64,000 bases of DNA, taken from contig CM060195.1 in NCBI GenBank assembly GCA_030549335.1, positions 47,436,991-47,500,990 on the forward strand. Reading direction: 5' to 3'. How positions within the stretch are numbered: the first letter of the stretch is position 1; each line of letters begins with the position of its first letter. Positions 13,383-24,902 of this stretch are shown here, piece after piece. The stretch is from Pontederia crassipes (taxonomy: Eukaryota; Streptophyta; Magnoliopsida; Commelinales; Pontederiaceae). The position numbers and the translations under genes are program-made. The notes beneath the pieces are model-generated. The model saw nothing but the letters and a program-made list of their open reading frames with translations, was not told where the DNA came from and did no database searches.

Positions 13383-16300
13383 TCATTACAAAAAAAACTT
13401 CCATTTACTTCAAAAAAACAACATTATACAACCAAAAGTAAAGTTCGAGATCAAATTTTGCCTATCGATTATTTAGTCCTTTCTTTCGTGACTATTTAAT
13501 TTCTTTCATGATTTCGATACCAAGATAAAATTTTTAATATTCATAAATAGTTTTTCCTGCTTGGTGTTTTCTCCTTGTTTTATTTTTCCTTTCACCAGTT
13601 GATGCAATTATGGACGTGAAGTCAACATATCAGCTCAAGTATTGGATGGCCGATCCCTGTGTTCCACAAAGTTTTACATGGGATGGATTGAATTGTAGCT
13701 CTGATGCATCGCCACGAATCACATACATGTAGGTACTCCTGCTTGGCTAAAAAATTAGATATAATCGTGATGAGTTTTTTTAAAAGAAATTGTATTGAGG
13801 TAAAAATCCCATTGAAAATTATTTCTAGTATATATAAAAAAAGTTTCCCCACCTAGTGGGATAAAGCTTTGTTGTTGTTGTAGTAGTATATATAAAAAAA
13901 GTTTGACAATAGTAAATGAAAAAAAACAAGTATTACGTGATATAATACTATAATAAATAGATTAGTTATATAATTAAGAAACAAAAGAAAGACATAAAAG
14001 GAAAAAAATTAAAGAAATCATAAAATCCCTTCTGATTTTTGAAATCTATTTTTAAATAAGAAAGAAAGAAGAAGTATGGTATTAAATAATATATCAGTAT
14101 CGATATGCGTTTTTAAATAATCATTAATGTTTCATTCAAATAGAATTCGTCTTGAATTAGAAGCATTTCCTTCTTTATTCTTCCACCGGAAGCTCAACGG
14201 GAAAAATATTGTCTAATAAATTTGAGCCTGAAATCATGATATTTTTTTATCGAATAAATTTGACACTCAAGCGCCATTTTCTAATTTTTTTGGCAACAGG
14301 GAAAAAAATAATTATGATTTTTATCAAATACTTCGAAATTATTTTGCATCCAGATGTGCCTTAATTAGAATTTTCTTGTATAATATATGGGTCATTTTCC
14401 TATGGTACTCGTACAGTGTTGAAATAATGTGACAATATTAACAATTTTAACCCACATCATCATACATTCCTTTTCTCGTAATGGATGCAGCAGAAATTAA
14501 ACTTGGTCTTGCAATTGTTCTACAGAAACCTGGCAACTAAGGCGTTGTCTGGAGAGATCTCCCCATTGTTCGCCAAGCTTACAAAATTGACACACTTGTG
14601 AGTTCTTTTAAATCCTAAATGATCTTTGCTTCTTTTTTTGTAAGACTTAATTTGTTATGTCAAAGCCAAACTGCACAAATAACTAAACTTTTGATACTTG
14701 ACTTGAGCTTGCCTGTAATAGAATTATCAAGGCAATGCATGTATGTAGATAACTACATATATACAAGTTTGATTTCAAGGTTCTTCTACGTATTAGCATT
14801 CTAATAAGTAAGCTCCATTAGCTTCATTTTGAACATATATCTTGTATTGCTAATGGTCAAAGGCTTGACAAACTACTAAGAACATCAGTTATTTAGAAGT
14901 CATGAGACTAAAGAAGGTCTTCATAGTCCAGTACACAACTACCGTTTCCTTTTTCTTTTGTTGTTGTTACAGGGATCTCTCAGGAAATAACTTGACAGGA
15001 AGCATACCTGATGCTTTAGGAGAACTGCCTTTTCTACTAGTGCTGTAAGTGGGGAAATTTGAGCTTGCAATATTATGACTTCATAAATGGGATGATCCAT
15101 TGTCCAATGTTAACATTTCTTTCTTTCTTTCTTTCTTTCAGAAACTTGTCAAGCAACCATCTTAGTGGGCAAATTCCTGCTCTTCTTCGAGAAAGATCAG
15201 CAAATAATTCTCTTCTGTTGAGGTTTGTTCTGAGTTGTTAATTAACTCTCGATTCCTAATGAATTCATTCACCTCTATTTGCTCACTCAAGTAGTGATGC
15301 ACGGTATCATCAACTTCGTTAATTATGTGCAATCTCCTGTGGCCTCATGTATGTTGTGAATCTATAGACATTAATTTGATATACAATTTTTCTCATCTGT
15401 TGACCAGATGTATACTATAAAACATAGCTAGAACTCAAGTTGTAGAAGTTTTTTGGCAGGAGAATCCACATCAAAGCCTCCTGAATATTTTGTGTATGGA
15501 TGTTTCTGGTTCTTGCTTCAATTGATAACTCCATGTTTATCACTAAAAATATAAAATAAATGCAGCATTGACGGAAATCCAGATATCTGTCGTAGAGGAT
15601 CATGCAAGAAGAAAAGCAAGACTTTGGTAGCTGTTATCGCAAGTGTAGCAGCATTTGTTGTAGTGATTGCAGCTATGGCCGTATACTTTCTGCGGAGATG
15701 GAGGAGAAATCGAGGTACGATCAGGCGAAAATACAAGTTTATAGAAAATAACTTGATTATAATATTTTTCTCTGAAGTGATTACATGTCACAAGTTTATT
15801 GTCAATAGTTCATATATGAATCCTCTGAATAGATCACTGCACCTAATAACGACTTGGCTCATAGCCTCTCGCACATGAATCCGCAAAAGTTTCCTTGCAT
15901 GTGTGATGATGAATTTTCTGCAATGATATTTGGCAGGAAAAAATGCCCTAAGCATGCAATGGAACAAGGCTATTCAGACAATGGTACCACAAAATCAGCA
16001 ATTTACTTATGAAGGTCTTGTTGCTATGACGAAAAACTTCGAACATCAAATTGGTAAAGGAGGATTTGGGGAAGTTTACCTTGGTGAGCTAGGAGATGGA
16101 ACTCAAGTTGCAGTAAAGGTTCGGTCTCAAGTGTCATCACAAGGGAAAAAGGAGTTCCAGGCTGAGGTGAATTATTTTCCCAATCATTTTCTATTTGATC
16201 ATCACTGTCGCTTTATAGCTGTCAATGATCTATCATGCATTGCCTATTGTTTCTTAAGATCACAATTTTCCTTACCGAATGCATGCCCGTTCATTTGGTT

Positions 16301-17537
16301 TATAGGCTCAGCTCTTAACGAGGATACACCATAAGAATATTGTGTCACTTGTGGGATATTGTAATGACGACAATTATCTGGCTCTAGTCTACGAGCACAT
16401 GTCACAAGGGAGTCTTGAAGACCATCTTCGAGGTAGCTCTAGTAAACTACTCGATTAGTTTCCAAGAAACAAATGCAAACTGGAGTGAAAATTTAAGCTC
16501 CAAGGAAACCAGTCCATACTCTGTTTAAAGCTACAATGATTTGTTGTTTCTCTGAGATTTGGTTGAGATAAATTTTACTTACAGCTTAAATTTGCTTAAT
16601 AGGTAAGATGAGCGATACCAAAATTTTACAGTGGATTGAAAGACTCAGAATTGCGTTGGAATCTGCTCAAGGTTCGACATAATTGCAGCAAACAATGTTA
16701 AGTTGTAGTCCGTTTTGTTTATCTTTTGGATAAAAATTTCATTTTCAGGCTTGGAATATCTTCACAGTGGATGCAAGCCACCGGTAGTCCACAGAGATGT
16801 CAAATCCAACAACATCCTCCTGGACGACAAGAGAAATGCCAAGATTGCAGATTTTGGATTGTCCAAGGTCTTTGGTAGTGATGAAACACATGTATCAACT
16901 GATGTGGTTGGCACTCATGGATACCTTGATCCAGAGTAAGATTAATGCTTCCGTTTTCTACTTCTTATGCAGGATAAAGGAAGAACTAACCATGGAAAAT
17001 AATTAGCTGAGCATGTGCTGCTTCAGCTATAACTTCTCTGCAACTTTTCATTTGCATAAGATGTGTTTTTACACTCAATTCAAGAACTAACAGAATGCAT
17101 AATTCATGTACTATAGGTACTATTTAACTTCTAGGCTGACAGAGAAAAGTGATGTCTTCAGCTTTGGAATTGTGCTCTTGGAGTTGATCACAGGCCTTCC
17201 ACCTATAATGAAGGACTCGGACAGAGGGCACATTACACACTGGGTCTCTCCATTGCTTGCGAGGGGGGACATCGGCAGTGTCGTTGACGATAGGATGCAG
17301 CGTGAATTCGACAGCAACTCGGTCTGGAAGACCGTAGAAATAGCCATGAGGTGCACACGTCGGGCGTCCGGCGACCGGCCAACCATGGGCGAGGTGGTGA
17401 TTCAGTTGAAGGAATGCTTAGCACTCGAGACGTCCCGCGGCAAGTCCGAAGTCAGAGACACAGTAGGCTTCAACATTGACCTTAGCCATTCAACTGATGA
17501 ATTTTTGGCCGTCGGTATGTTTCCATCTGCAAGGTGA
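5823..17537 (+). CDS. Malectin-like LRR receptor kinase (LRR-I type), copy 1
   Basis: Thirteen exons: 5823-5916, 6564-7113, 9535-10025, 13599-13728, 14526-14597, 14973-15044, 15142-15222, 15566-15714, 15937-16166, 16306-16432, 16603-16671, 16749-16935, 17117-17537. They sum to 2673 nt, exactly 890 residues plus stop, a usual length for this family. Order: signal peptide (1-31), malectin-like domain (about 33-378, exons 2-3), WMADPCVP linker motif (exon 4, family form WxGDPC), leucine-rich repeats encoded by 72-bp exons 5-6 and by exon 7, one membrane segment in exon 8 ([20 protein letters not shown]), then kinase. Visible kinase residues are the loop GKGGFGEVY, Lys607 (VAVK), HRD with Asp705, DFG with Asp723 and GYLDPEY, so it is an RD kinase expected to be active. 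It should sit in the plasma membrane and phosphorylate Ser/Thr on sensing an outside signal; the ligand is unknown. Arabidopsis relatives include FRK1. The ATG at 5841 is an alternative start. Exons 2-3 and 13 are markedly GC-rich. Confidence 0.9.
5917..5918 (+). other. GC splice donor of intron 1, copy 1
   Basis: Exon 1 ends CAG and the intron starts GCATGT, where the second copy has CAG|GTAATC. Using the nearest GT four bases downstream would break the frame into exon 2 (acceptor TTGTTCAG at 6556-6563), while the GC donor keeps all 13 exons in frame. GC-AG introns are a known minor class with strong surrounding consensus. Confidence 0.75.
7600..9075 (+). mobile_element. Decayed Ty3/gypsy LTR-gag fragment in intron 2
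   Basis: A primer-binding-like site TGGTGTCGGAGCC at about 8206-8218 resembles the initiator-Met site of many plant LTR elements. The sequence before it (about 7600-8205) looks like an LTR remnant. What follows, to about 9070, is a heavily broken gag region with a recognisable stretch of the kind that reads [10 protein letters not shown] near 8945-8985. No pol and no second LTR are seen. It is old, with many breaks, and lies in the sense orientation of the host gene. Confidence 0.55.
11096..11151. repeat. Perfect 28-bp tandem duplication
   Basis: The unit starting TGTCTGTTTGATTGGGGATG occurs twice in direct succession with no differences. It lies in intron 3 of receptor copy 1, and being perfect it is recent. 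Confidence 0.9.
12480..13290. mobile_element. Possible MITE in intron 3 of copy 1
   Basis: Both borders carry words such as GACCAGTCGATCAACTAGGTC (left) and their partly reversed kin near 13230-13280 (CTAGACCAGCTTGGTTAATC), around an AT-rich filler with ATTTCCTTTTTATTTCCA-like repeats. It resembles the stretch at 3400-3905. No target duplication was found. Confidence 0.3.
13348..13375. repeat. (AT)n microsatellite
   Basis: About fourteen AT dinucleotides in a row in intron 3 of copy 1, about 220 bp before exon 4. Confidence 0.9.
13827..13904 (+). mobile_element. Tiny 5'-truncated Au-like SINE with 20-bp TSD
   Basis: The inserted piece is only 38 bp (13847-13884) and reads CCCACCTAGTGGGATAAAGC followed by TTTGTTGTTGTTG, the 3' end of the plant Au SINE. 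It is flanked by perfect 20-bp copies of AGTATATATAAAAAAAGTTT (13827-13846 and 13885-13904). It lies in intron 4 of copy 1, about 100 bp after exon 4. Strong 5' truncation with a long duplication fits LINE-machinery priming. Confidence 0.8.
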
Positions 17538-18177
17538 ATTCAGATTACAACAGAGACCTCTATCAAACAGTTACCTTGCTTTCGTAACCTTGAGGATTGG
17601 AGTATCAATGTATGATGCCAGGAACGCCAACTTTGATGCTTCTCTGGTTAATCATGCTTCCTCTTGAGTACTTTACCTTTGTTCATCTTCATACATGTTT
17701 TTTGTGATAATATGCACATGTTCATAGTCAACTTTTGTATTTGCGTATGTATGATTTTTCTAATAATTATTTCCTTAGACCATATTTTAAATATTGCAAG
17801 TGCCTGTTTATGTACTTATTACATCAGTTCCCCTTTTTAAATTTTTTTCCTTTCGCATCATTTTGTGGGCCATACAACAACATAAAACGCTTCTGATTGA
17901 GTCAGTACAGGAAAACTAGTATCTACAGATGACTTCTCATCTCAATCTCTTGTTTGGATAGCTTTTGGCAAATAAAATGAGTAACACATTAAATTAACAA
18001 AGTTGTCACTGTTAATTAGATGTGATTGACTTAGTCCTTCCGATTTTTTGACCGCACAAGGACAAACAAAGCAGACGACTCATATAAACAAGAAAAGGAA
18101 ATATATCGCACGACAGTGCGTGATATGCATTTTACAAAAGTTATATAAAATTAGATGAGCATTTTAATGTTGGGTTA
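17538..18177. other. 3' flank of copy 1
   Basis: This contains the 3' untranslated region of the first receptor gene and intergenic DNA. AT-rich words such as AATAAT occur around 17760, but no polyadenylation site can be fixed. The ORF at 17476-17667 is an off-frame shadow of the end of exon 13. Confidence 0.5.
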
Positions 18178-19120
18178 AAGTTTTAATGACATATAAAATT
18201 ATATTTTAATGAAATAAATTTTAAAAAATTAAAGTTAAAATGTTGAAAAAGTTAAAAAAAAAACTTTATGCACGAATTTTGATTACATAATTGACTATGA
18301 TATGATTATATTTTGGATGAATGATACAAATCAAAGTTGTAGAGAATTTTCTTAGCTTTCCATAAATTCTTATCTAATTTGGATATATGTGCAGAAAGTT
18401 ATGATCAAAACAGTGCAGATGTGCGGTTGACTGACCTCATAGTCAAATGAACAGTAACGGTCAAATTTGAAGGAGGAACTTGTGGAGCAAATTTTGGATG
18501 AATTTCTCACACACTGAAGACTATAAAAAGAGTGTCAAAGCCAAAGAAAAATGTACACATTCACTCATTGAAGAAAAACTTCAAGTTATAAAGATTATTT
18601 CTTCAAGTTTTCATTTCATAGCTTTCTCTTCTTTCTCTCTTCTCTTCTTATGATTATAGAATTATAAAAGAGAGAAACATTTTTGTTAAAAAAATTGAGA
18701 GAACTTATGTGTAAAAGAGATTCAAAATCTTACCTCTTGAGCGAGAGAAATAGATTAGTTTCATTGGATGAAAGATGTGCCTTACCTTTCGAAGCGGAGA
18801 AAAGGCGGTGGTGTAAAGGGCTTTTTTCTTTGCCCCATTTGAAATAAATGAATGGATTAGTGAAATATCCGACGGTCTCGAGGTCGAGAAGTCAGAGCGG
18901 AGACATAGGCTAAGGTGTAGTCGAATCTCGTCAACAATCACCGTGTGTTTGTGTTTGGTTTTCTCTCTCTCTCTCACTCCCTCTCATATGATGTTTATTA
19001 TCAGAATTGCTTTGATCTTAAAAGAATTAACAAATCATACTTCCGCGACGATTTTTGTAAAATCTATGTATTCGATAGAACATCAATTCACCCCCTCCTA
19101 GTGTCCTTTGGGATATTGCA
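18178..19120 (+). mobile_element. Probable copia-type solo LTR
   Basis: The stretch begins TGTTGGGTTAAAG and ends GATATTGCA, so it has TG...CA ends. Its right part contains AATTCACCCCCTCCTAGTG, the word set that ends LTRs of SIRE/Maximus-like Ty1/copia elements. A TATA-type word (CTATAAAAAG at 18521) suits an LTR promoter. The flanking 5-mers TTTAA and CTTAA match at four of five bases. There is no internal region, so it is a solo LTR. ORFs inside it are composition artefacts. Confidence 0.55.
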
Positions 19121-19286
19121 CTTAAAAGAATCAATGACAAGAAAAAGAGTAAAAGACATTCATATGAACAGTTTTAACATTCTCAGATCATCATTTTACT
19201 ATTAAAGATTTTAACTCTTATCTACATAGATCATTCTCATCCAAATGCTTAAACTAGCACAAGAAGTTATTTTTATATTTAAATCC

Positions 19287-19786
19287 ACTTCTGCTAGGGG
19301 TGTAAGCAAAAAACCGAAAACCCACCCGAAAACCTAAAAAATCGACCCGACCCGATACAAAATTTTTAGGTCCTAGGCGATTTTTAAAATTAAATAAACC
19401 ACCCGAGGAGCCTGATGGAGACTTACATAATTAAAATTTTATAAAATATATATTAATAATACATTTTAAATATTTATAATATATATAAAATTACTTACTA
19501 AACATATTATTTATCCTATAACATGTATAGGAAATTAATATAAGCCATAAATAGCACTGTTACAATATATAACATGTGAATGTAGTTAATTTATAAAACA
19601 AAATATCTCTTCATATCATTAATAATTTTTTGTATAAATATAAAAGGTATAAAATATAGGGCCCCAAAAAAACCACCCAAAAAAATTGATTTTTTTAATT
19701 TTAAAATCCCAACCAAAATATATAGGATGATCTTTTTTAACGAAAAAATCCACCCGACCCGCACCGATTTCACCCCTAACTTCTGC
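19287..19786. mobile_element. hAT-type MITE with perfect 8-bp TSD
   Basis: The body is 19295-19778 (484 bp). It starts TAGGGGTGTAAGC and ends, read on the other strand, TAGGGGTGAAATC. Both sides carry ACTTCTGC (19287-19294 and 19779-19786). An 8-bp duplication with short TAGGGGTG ends fits hAT-derived MITEs. The interior has AAAACCCACCCGAA-type words near both ends and AT-rich filler. No protein is encoded. Confidence 0.88.
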
Positions 19787-20289
19787 ATTTAAAATATCAG
19801 CAAAATAGGAAGGCATGGCTCACTTCTCATACGAGATATTTAGAAATTTGAATTTAAAAAATAAGGGTATCTTTCTGAAAAATGACTCTCTCAAAGTTGT
19901 TATTATTATTTTAGCTTTTCAAAAAGTTGGCAACCGATTCGATAAAATTTCTGTTATATACTATTACAATATTTTAATGAAAGTGTAAATCACTTTTACA
20001 GTCAAAAATTATATTTAACATAAGTAATCAAAATTATATTTTTTTGGTACATAAGGAGGTCCATAGAAAATTAAAGATTGAATGCATCTCAACGATGGAA
20101 TTCGAAATCGTGATGTCTCGAAATTATATTTAACATAAGTAAAAGTTTACTTTTCTAAAATTAAAATAATTATTTAAAGATGATAAATCTAATATAAACA
20201 ATCGAATAGTTATTGATGTACAACTCCATTAATGTTTTCATAAATACAAGTATACCGATTTAATGTTTTTACTTCCTCTCCTTCCACAA
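19787..20289. other. Intergenic DNA between MITE and receptor relic
   Basis: AT-rich sequence with a short internal direct repeat (AAATTATATTTAACATAAGTAA near 20005 and 20115). No gene or other element was recognised. Confidence 0.5.
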
Positions 20290-20515
20290 ACTGGTCACGG
20301 CTCACACTTGGAGATTTGCCTGCAACTTGTGATCTTGCAAGACTAACAACTCAGCTAGTGGGGATGATTAATGGCCCAATGCTCTCTTTCATCTTCTTCC
20401 AGAATCTGCTCAAGCAGCCATTTGATCAGTCGAATATCCCGTTCTTCCTCAAGAAAGGTGAAACCAATCAATCTGTTATGTTACGGTTTGTTCCGAATCG
20501 ATAACTCTCCGAGTC
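20290..20515 (+). pseudogene. LRR exon relic of a lost receptor copy
   Basis: The stretch 20403-20485 aligns with exon 7 of both receptor copies (the last LRR exon): it follows a CTTCTTCCAG acceptor, has AAGCAGCCAT, AATCAATCTGTTATGTTACG and ends at a GTTTGTTCC donor like that of copy 1. The bases before it match intron 6 (GGGATGATTAATGGCCCAAT versus the copy 1 intron). It is 83 bp where the intact exon is 81 bp, so the frame is lost. No other exon of this copy was found, so it is a fragment of an additional tandem copy that was deleted. Confidence 0.75.
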
Positions 20516-21119
20516 CTCAGGGATTCATATTACAAGACTAATTAAGGGATCAATGGTGCTTGGCAATGACATTATCTAAATATAGTTGTAATGTCGCTAC
20601 GCGTGCTAGTGATTGATGTTTGATGTTGTCAAATGATTAAATTTATAGAAATGTTGATCCTTTGGGATCGTTATGCTGGTTATGGAAATTTAGATTTTTT
20701 AAACCCTAGTTATGGCACCCAGTTTTGCATTAGTTTCAATTGGATATTATGACATCTTATGTTTCTTTCTTACATAAATAATCCTGTGTGCTCTGAAACA
20801 ATATATTAAAGTAATCCACAAACTTTAATATATGTACAGGGAAACAGCTGAATGTACTCTTCTGGCTACTTGTCATTTTGGGGGGGCATTTTATTCTGTT
20901 CTTGGGGTAAAGAAGAGCAGGAGAGGAGCAGCTCACGAGCTGCTTACATGAATCATATATCTATAGGTTGACTCCCATCACAGTAGCGTACAAGAAAAAA
21001 AGAACTCATGGAGTTTTTCTATGATCCAGTTATTCAACTTTTTTTATTTAATATACATGAAATATAACAATCTTCTGTAAATATAATATGAAAGGTTACG
21101 TTGGGGATTGCTATTTTTT
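20516..21119. other. Upstream region of receptor copy 2
   Basis: No gene is seen. There is a short GGGGGGG run near 20880 and AT-rich sequence otherwise. The ORF at 21034-21243 on the minus strand has no recognisable domain. Confidence 0.5.
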
Positions 21120-21127
21120 TATAAACC
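21120..21127 (+). promoter_or_regulatory. Candidate TATA box of receptor copy 2
   Basis: TATAAACC after a T-run, 118 bp before the start codon at 21238. The 5' leader just before the ATG is similar to the corresponding stretch in copy 1 (GTTGCCAACCTGTAAATGCA versus GTTGTCAGGCTTCAAATGCA), so the promoters of the two copies probably share ancestry. Confidence 0.35.
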
Positions 21128-22980
21128 ATTGACTTACTAGATACAAAACCAAAACACCAACCTAAAGATTCAAATTGTGTCTTTTTTGTGTTTTGATGTT
21201 TAATCTTCTTAGGAAGTAAATTGTTGCCAACCTGTAAATGCAACTCATGGAGTTCTTCCTTCTATGGTGCATCTTGATGGCAGTGATCATTCATTGCAAA
21301 GCACAACCAGGTAATCAATCCATTGTGTGCTTCTTCCATCAAATTGTGTCTTTTTTGTACATCCTATCTCTGTTAAGTTACTAGCACTAATAGAAGTATC
21401 CTTCCAATATAGCTAGAAATAGCATCTGTCTTGGTCTATATTTAAGCCCTTCCAATTAAAATGGTCTCTTTTTACTCAGTTGTCTCTTGAACACTTTGGA
21501 AATCTTCTTTTATCTGATCAGATTTACAAGACTCATGAAACACCAGAATCTAACTTTGTTGAATGATTGTGTTAATTTTAAATATTTCAATATATATATA
21601 TATTTAATGATGGTAAATAAGAGAATGTCTTGTCAATTTTCCATGAACAGGTTTCATAAATATTGATTGCGGATATGCTGGAAACAGGAACTATACAAAC
21701 AGTCTTACGGGGTTGACATATGTTCCGGATGCACAATACATAGACACCGGGGAGAATCACAACATCTCCAGTGCATATATCAGTAGTTCACTTGCAGAGC
21801 AAAACATTAACTTGAGAAGCTTTCCTTCTGGCAAAAGGAACTGCTACTCCCTGAATGTTGATCCAGGGAAGAAATGTTTGATCAGGGCAGGCTTCATGTA
21901 TGGAAACTATGATGGACTGAATCGTGTGCCACAGTTTGACTTCTATGTAGGAGTTATCCGCTTGGGCACCATGGTGATAAAAGATGGATCTTTTCCTCAT
22001 GGCATGGAGGTCATGATTGTGGCCTCCAACAAAATTATGCCTGTGTGCTTGGTCAACATAGACCTCGGTACACCCTTCATATCCTCGTTGGAGCTGAGAC
22101 TTCTTAACTCTCTGCTGTACCCTGCTCTGAACGAATCAAACTACCTCTTGCCTTTTCAAAAACTTGATATGGGATCACTTGCTAACCGCGCTACTAGGTA
22201 AGAAGAGTGATTAACTTGTGAGCTTCAAGAGGTTTGAGTTTATAACTTCTCGATTTGTTTCAAATTTATGCTTAAACTTAGATAAAATTGGATCATCATT
22301 CATATTTATACTCTCAGATTCTCCATTCAGATAAACAGATATAAGAAATTTTAATCGATTGGATGAACTATAAATGTAGTTATGCTCACTCATCAGGTTT
22401 CCGGATGATCTTTACGATCGCATGTGGTTTGCTGGTGTGTCTCCTGCATGGATTCCTGTGAATACGTCCTCAAATATTATTACCTTTCCCCTCGATGGAT
22501 TCAATGTGCCATCAACAGTTTTGCGTACTGCAGTTAAACCTTCTAACAATTTCTCCATCCATTTCACTTGGAACATGACTGATCCAACTGCAAATTCGAC
22601 TGAGTATGACATTTTTATTCACTTTGCTGAGATAGAGAGCAATGCATCACGTATTGTTGATGTTTATTTGAATGATGAAGTACTGCAACGAGGTTTCACT
22701 CCTCACTACCTGAAAGCAGATACCATAAGCATTACAAACTTGACTCCACGTGTATATAACCTTACTATTGTCAAAGCAGCTGGCTCTGCTCTTCCTCCAC
22801 TGCTCAATGCAATTGAAGCTTATGGGATCGGGAGATTAACAGAATTGGCTACAGATGATGGAGATGGTATGTAATGTCTTTTTTTGTTAATATCACAAAG
22901 GAGATGTTAATTAATATCAAATCTTGACACAAAAACTCTAAAGCTACAGAATTATCAAGTCTATCTTAGGTTTGGCCATC

Positions 22981-23070
22981 AGTTGATGCAATTATGGATA
23001 TCGATTAATGACCTTGCTTTTTTTTTTCCCTCTTTTTTTCTGAGGAAACCAGTTGATGCAATTATGGACG
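22981..23070 (+). repeat. Duplicated exon-4 start with decoy acceptor
   Basis: The 17-bp string AGTTGATGCAATTATGGA occurs twice, at 22981 and at 23051, where the second is the true acceptor and start of exon 4 of copy 2. Using the first acceptor would read Asp-Ala-Ile-Met-Asp-Ile-Asp and then a stop. The space between is T-rich, like a new polypyrimidine tract. Confidence 0.8.
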
Positions 23071-23343
23071 TTAAGTCAATATACCACCTAGAAGGTTGGA
23101 TGGGTGATCCTTGTGTTCCACGGAATTTTACATGGAATAAATTGAACTGTAGCTTTGGCAGTGCTGCCTCACCACGAATCATATACATGTAGGTGTCTCT
23201 AGTTGGTATGACTTATATGACAATTTACTGTGCGATGGATTAAAACTAACCTTGGGCATACGACTGTACAGAAACCTGGCTAATAGTGCATTATCTGGAG
23301 AGATAGCCCTGTCTTTTGCTAAGCTTACAGAATTGACATACTT

Positions 23344-24902
23344 GTGAGTTTTGAATCTTGATTAATTGTAACTTAATACATTTACTTGATGGCACAATTT
23401 TTCCCTCCTGAATATGCGAATGTATGTGCTTAGTTATATTTTTTTTGTCATGCAAATTTCCTCTTGTGTAGATGTATCAGACTAGTCCTTGCCTGACTAT
23501 TAAGGTAGGGGGAAGCTACATGAAAAAAGATTAATCTTTTTCTGATTTTATGTTAATAACATGTAGATCATAGATTCATTATGTATAAACGATGATATCG
23601 CTCTTAAGATGTGTTAAGGCATTAGGGACAAGCCTCAATTTTTTTTCAGAGGCATGCCTCTCATTGAACATATATGGTCTTAGATTCTTTTGCTAATGTT
23701 ATCTATATGATTGGATAATGTACATATGTCAAGTTATGACGTATAACTAAACTTTCGTGAGCAACCTGAAGGATGAATTAAGCTAAGCTCATTTGACTAG
23801 CTCATAAAAAATATCTTATAACCATTGGTACAATACTTATTTGAAAAACTACATAGGTATATATTTGGATAAAAGTGATGATAATACCAGGCAGCTGTAA
23901 TGTTTGTTAAGAAAATTATTGCTTCTTTTAATTTGTAATTGGACCGTGACACCTTTGAAGTCCACTTAATTAAATCATCTTAATTATAAACTTTAAATTA
24001 AGAATATTTTAACTTGTAAATTTAATTTTTATAGAGTTTGAATTTTTTTGGAATCATACTGTTTAAAAGTTATTATTAAGTTTTATTGATTTCTTTCATA
24101 TTTTATAAAAAAATAGAAAAGGAAGAGAGGAGAAAAAAATAAAATAGAGAAAACATATTATATAATGATAATATTTGAAAAAGAAGGGTAAAAGGGAAAA
24201 AATAGCTGATTTAGTCAAATAAGTTAACAAAGTTGTAAGGAATTCTGCGCAAGAGAAATTATGCACCAAGCTGAGAATTTAAGACAACGACAAAATATTA
24301 TTAGATAGAAAAATTCATAAGAGGAATACAACCAGACTAACACTACCCTTACAGATGATATGTATTTTAGTTTAACTAGGACTCTAAATTAAGTTTTTAT
24401 CTCTCTAATTACTAAGGCAATACAACAACAACAACAAAGCCTTATCCCACTAGGTGGGGTCGGCTACATGGATCATACGACGCCATTCGTTGATCCATGT
24501 TCATGAGATTCGACAGGGTTTTACGCTGGCTGTCGGGGCCTAACACAACCCTTCTCTTTTATCCGAGCTTGGGACCGGCTATAAAACATAGGCGGAGTTA
24601 CTAAGGCAATACATGTTTGTAAATAAATAAGTGTATTTGTACAAGTATGATTTCAAGGCCCTTTGACCTATAAACTTTCTGAAAAAACATCATTATGCAT
24701 GCTATTATCCTATTTATTAGTGGAGCTTAAAAGGCTTCAGTATCTTTCTTTAAGATTTAGCGTATTTTTTGCGCAAAAAGAAAATATACTTCAACTTGTC
24801 TTATTGTCATCTTACATGTCCTTTGATCCTGTGCTGCTACTGAGCAATAGTCTTGACATTGAAAAGGTCTTTCACATTCCTGATTTTTTTTATTTATTTT
24901 AG
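23344..24902 (+). other. Intron 5 of copy 2
   Basis: A 1.56-kb intron with an Au-like SINE on the minus strand (24425-24597). The rest is AT-rich and shows no other recognised element. The ORF at 24663-24902 is not supported by any domain. Confidence 0.6.
24409..24613 (-). mobile_element. Au-like SINE with 16-bp TSD
   Basis: The body is 24425-24597 (173 bp). Reading the + strand it begins ACAACAACAACAAAGCC and CCCACTAGGTGGGGTCGGC, the reverse complement of the 3' half of plant Au SINEs (GGCTTTGTTGTTGTTG end). The right end corresponds to the tRNA-related 5' end. It is flanked by perfect 16-bp copies of TTACTAAGGCAATACA (24409-24424 and 24598-24613). It inserted into intron 5 of copy 2, antisense to the gene. 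Confidence 0.9.

Larger units (their letters stand above)
10026..13598 (+). other. Intron 3 of copy 1 (3.6 kb)
   Basis: The long AT-rich intron holds no second gene. It has a perfect 28-bp tandem duplication (11096-11123 and 11124-11151), a stretch of about 11160-11480 that may be a further transposon remnant, a GGTTCAATCGG-type MITE-like region (about 12480-13290) and an AT dinucleotide run (13348-13375). ORFs at 11000-11263 and 11268-11477 on the minus strand have no recognisable domain. Confidence 0.6.
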
